Shown: in pieces, positions 60,327-64,000 of the stretch | Layout of the letters: each line of letters begins with the position of its first letter | Numbering within the stretch: position 1 is the stretch's first letter | Origin: Anaerotruncus colihominis | Lineage (GTDB): Bacteria; Bacillota; Clostridia; Oscillospirales; Ruminococcaceae | Direction of reading: 5' to 3' | Length of the DNA: 64,000 nucleotides | Assembly (NCBI GenBank): GCA_025146135.1 | Contig: CP102255.1 | Span: 620,001-684,000, forward strand | Notes under the pieces: model-generated | Told to the model about the DNA's origin: nothing | The model's database searches: none | Seen by the model: only the letters and a program-made list of their open reading frames with translations | Program-made: the position numbers and the translations under genes

Positions 60327-61127
60327 ATGCGAAAAATTCGATTTGAAACCATGGTCCCGGCAGAACTGCTCGAGGCGGTAAACGGCCGGAGCCTGGTCTA
60401 TCAGCCGGTCGGCAGCATGGAGTGGCACGGGCCGCACATGGGCATGGGGATGGACACAATAAATGCCCATGCGGTCGCGCTGGAGGCGGCCCGCCGTACC
60501 GGCGGCGTCGTGATGCCGCCATTGTATATCGGCACCGAAACGCCGCGCAGCCCCGAAACGCTCAGAAAGCTCGGCTTTTCGGGCGATGAACGGGTCGTTG
60601 GGATGGATTTTCCCCAAAACAGCGTAGCAAGCTTTTATTGGCCGCCCGATTTATTCGAGGCGATCATCCGCCGGCAGACGCAGATGCTGCTTGAGATGGG
60701 ATTTTCCCAGGTAGTGCTGCTCAACGGCCACGGGGCGGATGCGCAGGTTGAGATTCTGGAACGCGTCAGCAGGGAGCTGTCGGTGCAGAGCGGGCGATGC
60801 GTGATGACCATAATGGCCCTGTTCGACGGCTGCGGCGCTGGGTTGGGACACGCGGGGCTGGCGGAGACGGCGATCTTCGCCCACCTCTGCCCGGAAGCTG
60901 TCGAATTGGACCGCCTGCCGCCAAAGCCGCAGAAGCTTTACAATACACGGTGGGGGATTGCGGACAGCGAGACGTTCCAAAAAGGCCCGAACGAGGATTT
61001 CAGCGTGCGGTACGATCCGCGAGACGCCACCCCCGATTTGGGCGCGCAGATTGTGGAATATACGGTGAATCAGTGTGTGCGTCTGGTCGAGCAGGCGCAC
61101 GATGGGAAAGTACCCGCGGGAAACTGA
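60327..61127 (+). CDS. Creatininase-family metal-dependent hydrolase
   Basis: 266 residues from ATG at 60327 (AAGAGAGTG upstream). Metal ligands in QPVGSMEWHGPHMGMGMDT (Glu, His, Asp), LLNGHGADAQ (His) and GHAGLAETA (Glu). The family includes creatininase, MftE and FAPy deformylase, which open amide or lactam-like bonds, and sugar-operon members of unknown substrate. Lies 59 bp before the DUF5107-TPR gene and behind a sugar importer. Confidence 0.82.
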   Translation: MRKIRFETMVPAELLEAVNGRSLVYQPVGSMEWHGPHMGMGMDTINAHAVALEAARRTGGVVMPPLYIGTETPRSPETLRKLGFSGDERVVGMDFPQNSVASFYWPPDLFEAIIRRQTQMLLEMGFSQVVLLNGHGADAQVEILERVSRELSVQSGRCVMTIMALFDGCGAGLGHAGLAETAIFAHLCPEAVELDRLPPKPQKLYNTRWGIADSETFQKGPNEDFSVRYDPRDATPDLGAQIVEYTVNQCVRLVEQAHDGKVPAGN

Positions 61128-61185
61128 AGGGGAGGTCCCGGACGCGGCGCGGCCGCGGAAAATTTTCCAGGAGGATATGGATGCG

Positions 61186-64000
61186 ATGATGAGACAGATT
61201 ACCGAAGGCGTAGCCGTCTGGCGGGAAAATGTAGTGATTCCGACCTATCCGGTCGGCAAGCCCGATAAAAACCCGATGTTTCTGGAAAAGCGGGTGTATC
61301 AGGGCAGCAGCGGCCGGGTGTACCCGCACAGTGTCATTGATAAAATTTATGATGAAAAGGTGGATCGCACCTACCAGGCGCTCTGCCTGGAAAATAAATA
61401 TCTGTTTGTGATGGTCCTGCCCGAATTGGGCGGCAGGATCCAGCGCGCGTATGACAAAACGAACGGCTATGATTTTGTTTACTATAACCACGTGATCAAG
61501 CCCGCGCTCGTCGGGCTGACCGGGCCGTGGATCAGCGGCGGCATCGAATTCAACTGGCCGCAGCACCACCGCCCGAGCACCTTTGACCCGGTCGACTGCA
61601 CAATCCGCGAGAACCCGGACGGAAGCTGCACCGTCGTGGTCGGAGAAACGGAAAATATGTTCCGCACGCGCGGCACGGCGTCCTTCACCATTTTCCCCGA
61701 CAAAGCGTACATCAAAATCGACGCGCAGATCTACAACAGCACCAGTCTGCCGCAAACATTTCTCTGGTGGGCAAACCCGGCCGTGCCGGTCAATGACGAC
61801 ACGCAGTCGGTCTTTCCGCCAGACGTACATGCGGTGATGGACCATGGCAAGCGCGATGTCTCACGCTTCCCGATTGCGACGGGCGTTTATTACAAGCAGG
61901 ATTACTCCGCGGGCGTCGATATCTCCCGCTATAAAAATATCCCGGTGCCGACCTCCTATATGGCGTATCATTCGGATTACGACTTTGTGGGCGGCTACGA
62001 CCACGGACGGCGCGCCGGCATCCTGCATGTGGCGGATCACCATGTTGCGCCCGGCAAGAAACAGTGGACCTGGGGCTGCGGCGACTTTGGGCAGGCGTGG
62101 GATCGCAACCTGACGGATGAGGACGGCCCGTATGTCGAATTGATGACAGGGTGCTTTACCGATAACCAGCCGGATTTCACGTGGCTTGCGCCGTATGAGG
62201 AAAAGACCTTCACCCAGTATTTCATGCCCTACAAGGAAGTGGGAATGATCAAATGCGCGTCGGTCGACGTGGCTGTGCGTCTCGAGCTGGACGGGCAGAC
62301 GGCTGATCTGGCCGTATACGCAAGCGGCGAGTTTGCCGGCGCGCGGGTCGCGCTTGAAAAGGACGGCCAAACGCTCTGGGAGCGGACGCTCGACCTCTCC
62401 CCGGTCAGTATGCTGACGGAGCTTGTCCCGGACGCGGGCGGCGATCCGACCGCTTTGACGCTGCGGGTGTCCGACGCGCAGGGGCGCCTGCTGGTGAGCT
62501 ATACGCCCGAGCCGGAACGCATCGAAAAGACGCCCGAGCCGGCCAAGGCGGCTCCCGACCCGGCGGACGCGCGCACCAATGAGGATCTGTTCCTTTACGG
62601 GCAGCATATCGAGCAGTACCGCCACGCGACCTATCTGCCGGAGGATTATTATCTCGAAGGGCTGCGGCGCGACCCGACCGACGCGCGCATCAACAACGCC
62701 TATGGCCTGCTGATGATGCGGCGCGGCCGCTTTGAGCAGGCGCAGCGCCATTTTCGCGCCGCCATCGCCAAGTATACCCGCTCCAACCCAAATCCCTACG
62801 ACAGCGAGCCGTATTATAACCTCGGCGTCTGCCTGAAATTGACAGGGCGCCTTGACGAGGCGTATGATGCGTTCTACAAAGCGACCTGGAGCGGCGCGTG
62901 GCAGGCCCCTGCGTTTTACGCCATGGCCTGCGTCAAAGCGGCGCAGGGGGATTTTGATCTGGCGCTTTCCCATGTGGAGCGCAGCCTGGTGCAGGGCGCG
63001 CACAACCTAAAGGCGCGCGCGCTCAAGGCGGCGCTGCTGCGCCGCCTCGGGCAGGAACAGGCTGCGCTGGCCCTGGCGCGGGAGAGTCTGGCGATCGACC
63101 CGATCGACTGCGCGGCGCGCTACGAATTGGGCGGCGAAACGCGCGAACTGCTGTTTGCGTCGATCTGTGAAAATCCCAACTGGTGCATCGAGCTGGCGCT
63201 CACCTACGCCGACGCGGGGCTTTATGCCGAAGCGGAGGAGGTTTTGACGGCGGCATCCGACGCCGGCCAGCATTATCCGCTGGTGCATTATTATTTGGCC
63301 GATTTCTGCGAGCGGCAGGGAAAACAGGACGCGGCCGCGCGCCAGCGCACGGCCGCCGCGTCTGCGCCGTCCGATTACTGCTTCCCGCACCGCCTGGAGG
63401 ATCTGCTCGTGCTCAACCGGGCACTTGAGAAAAATCCGGACGACGCCAAAGGCTGGTATTACCTCGGAAATCTTTGGTACGACAAGCGGCAATATGCGCA
63501 GGCAATTGACTGTTGGGAACGTTCCCGCGCGCTGGATGGCCGTTTCCCGACCGCGCACCGCAACCTCGCGCTTGCGTACTTTAATAAATGCGGCCGCCCG
63601 GATGACGCGCTTGACGAGATGGAACAGGCATTCGCCCTCGACAGGACGGACGCGCGCGTGCTGATGGAATTGGATCAACTGCGCAAAAAGCGCGGGATGA
63701 GCGCTCCCGAGCGCCTCAAGGCGTTGGAGGAAAACCGGGAATGCGTTTTGCAGCGGGATGACCTGTATTTGGAATACATCACCCTGCATAATGCGCTTGG
63801 GCTGCATGAACAGGCGCTCGAAATGCTCCTGAGCCGTCAGTTCCATCCGTGGGAGGGCGGCGAAGGCAAGGTGCCCGCCCAGTACAGGCTGGCGCTGACG
63901 GAGCTTGCAAAGCGAGCGCTGGCGGCCGGCGACGCCCAAAAGGCGGCTGGACTGCTGCGCCGGGCGACGGTTTATCCGCACAGCCTGGGCGAGGGGAAAC
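61186..64000 (+). CDS. DUF5107-TPR protein (putative carbohydrate-active), partial
   Basis: 938 codons in the window, no stop before the end. ATG at 61186 is 11 nt after AGGAGG; ATG 61177 in frame is only 2 nt from it. Residues about 1-400: DUF5107-like, aldose-epimerase/beta-sandwich style (LCLENKYLFVMVLPELGGRI, LTGPWISGGIEFNWPQHHRP, FLWWANPAVPVNDDTQSVFP, WGCGDFGQAWDRNLT). From about 480 on, tetratricopeptide repeats (DARINNAYGLLMMRRGRFEQAQRHF, EPYYNLGVCLKLTGRLDEAY, NPDDAKGWYYLGNLWYDKRQY). No signal peptide. The family is linked to glycan use; exact reaction unknown. Confidence 0.78.
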   Translation, partial: MMRQITEGVAVWRENVVIPTYPVGKPDKNPMFLEKRVYQGSSGRVYPHSVIDKIYDEKVDRTYQALCLENKYLFVMVLPELGGRIQRAYDKTNGYDFVYYNHVIKPALVGLTGPWISGGIEFNWPQHHRPSTFDPVDCTIRENPDGSCTVVVGETENMFRTRGTASFTIFPDKAYIKIDAQIYNSTSLPQTFLWWANPAVPVNDDTQSVFPPDVHAVMDHGKRDVSRFPIATGVYYKQDYSAGVDISRYKNIPVPTSYMAYHSDYDFVGGYDHGRRAGILHVADHHVAPGKKQWTWGCGDFGQAWDRNLTDEDGPYVELMTGCFTDNQPDFTWLAPYEEKTFTQYFMPYKEVGMIKCASVDVAVRLELDGQTADLAVYASGEFAGARVALEKDGQTLWERTLDLSPVSMLTELVPDAGGDPTALTLRVSDAQGRLLVSYTPEPERIEKTPEPAKAAPDPADARTNEDLFLYGQHIEQYRHATYLPEDYYLEGLRRDPTDARINNAYGLLMMRRGRFEQAQRHFRAAIAKYTRSNPNPYDSEPYYNLGVCLKLTGRLDEAYDAFYKATWSGAWQAPAFYAMACVKAAQGDFDLALSHVERSLVQGAHNLKARALKAALLRRLGQEQAALALARESLAIDPIDCAARYELGGETRELLFASICENPNWCIELALTYADAGLYAEAEEVLTAASDAGQHYPLVHYYLADFCERQGKQDAAARQRTAAASAPSDYCFPHRLEDLLVLNRALEKNPDDAKGWYYLGNLWYDKRQYAQAIDCWERSRALDGRFPTAHRNLALAYFNKCGRPDDALDEMEQAFALDRTDARVLMELDQLRKKRGMSAPERLKALEENRECVLQRDDLYLEYITLHNALGLHEQALEMLLSRQFHPWEGGEGKVPAQYRLALTELAKRALAAGDAQKAAGLLRRATVYPHSLGEGK

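Overview
The window looks like a chromosome segment of an anaerobic member of the Clostridia (Bacillota), most probably from the gut-associated Oscillospirales side of that class. Support comes from AGGAGG-type ribosome binding sites, frequent TTG starts, CCA-encoding tRNA genes, MecA, iron-sulfur L-serine dehydratase in two subunits, a two-gene SUF-like system, an Rnf-like cluster, lipoprotein-anchored solute-binding proteins and phiLC3/XhlA-type phage lysis genes. This is inference from gene content; no rRNA or marker phylogeny is available here.

Layout. 1-8.2 kb: end of a zinc-type ABC permease, a chemoreceptor with an extracytoplasmic CZB-like zinc motif, a serine recombinase, an XRE regulator, a 108-bp tandem repeat, then a metal and Fe-S block (DtxR-type regulator, ZIP transporter, SufC/SufB-like pair, acetyltransferase). 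8.3-15.9 kb: lipoprotein, a strongly promoted cell-surface protein, MATE pump, L-serine dehydratase, a CBM9-like protein and a COG1306-like membrane protein. 16-21.3 kb: a four-gene Rnf-like cluster (C, D, E, A) that lacks rnfG and rnfB and has lost recognisable cofactor residues. This is the most unusual system in the window. 21.4-23.5 kb: mecA, rpe and four tRNA genes (Gly, Arg, His, Gln).

23.5-27.7 kb is a decayed prophage or mobile-element zone beside the tRNAs: XkdX/CD1375-type small proteins, XhlA, a phiLC3 holin with an in-frame amber codon, a type I toxin with a well-formed antisense RNA, two small minus-strand genes, a candidate structured RNA leader, and remnants of a GH25-like endolysin, a large serine recombinase, a phosphoesterase and an IS3-type transposase.

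27.8-41.4 kb is a catabolic island with a different codon style: FGGY kinase, broken UlaE-like epimerase and LacI regulator on the minus strand, and divergently a PotABCD-type ABC importer, an L-rhamnose-isomerase-type enzyme, nucleoside hydrolase, Fe-alcohol dehydrogenase, DUF4867 protein and an ADP-ribosylglycohydrolase-family protein. The enzyme set fits uptake and hydrolysis of an N- or O-glycoside followed by an L-lyxose-like route (isomerase, kinase, 3-epimerase).

42.8-55.6 kb, all minus strand, is a sugar-acid block: TRAP importer, DHDPS-family aldolase, DgoK-type kinase, 2-hydroxyacid dehydrogenase, IclR regulator with matching palindromic operators, two dehydrogenases, LacI regulator, SMP-30 lactonase, DgoD-type dehydratase and an SDR. 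Together these can form an oxidative aldose/aldonate route (dehydrogenase, lactonase, dehydratase, kinase, aldolase). 56-64 kb: a ribose/arabinose-type ABC importer, a creatininase-family hydrolase and a long DUF5107-TPR protein that runs off the window. Short MITE-like elements (about 150-165 bp) with related terminal inverted repeats are scattered in intergenic regions at 8.3, 8.9, 15.9, 22.8, 55.7 and 58.9 kb.
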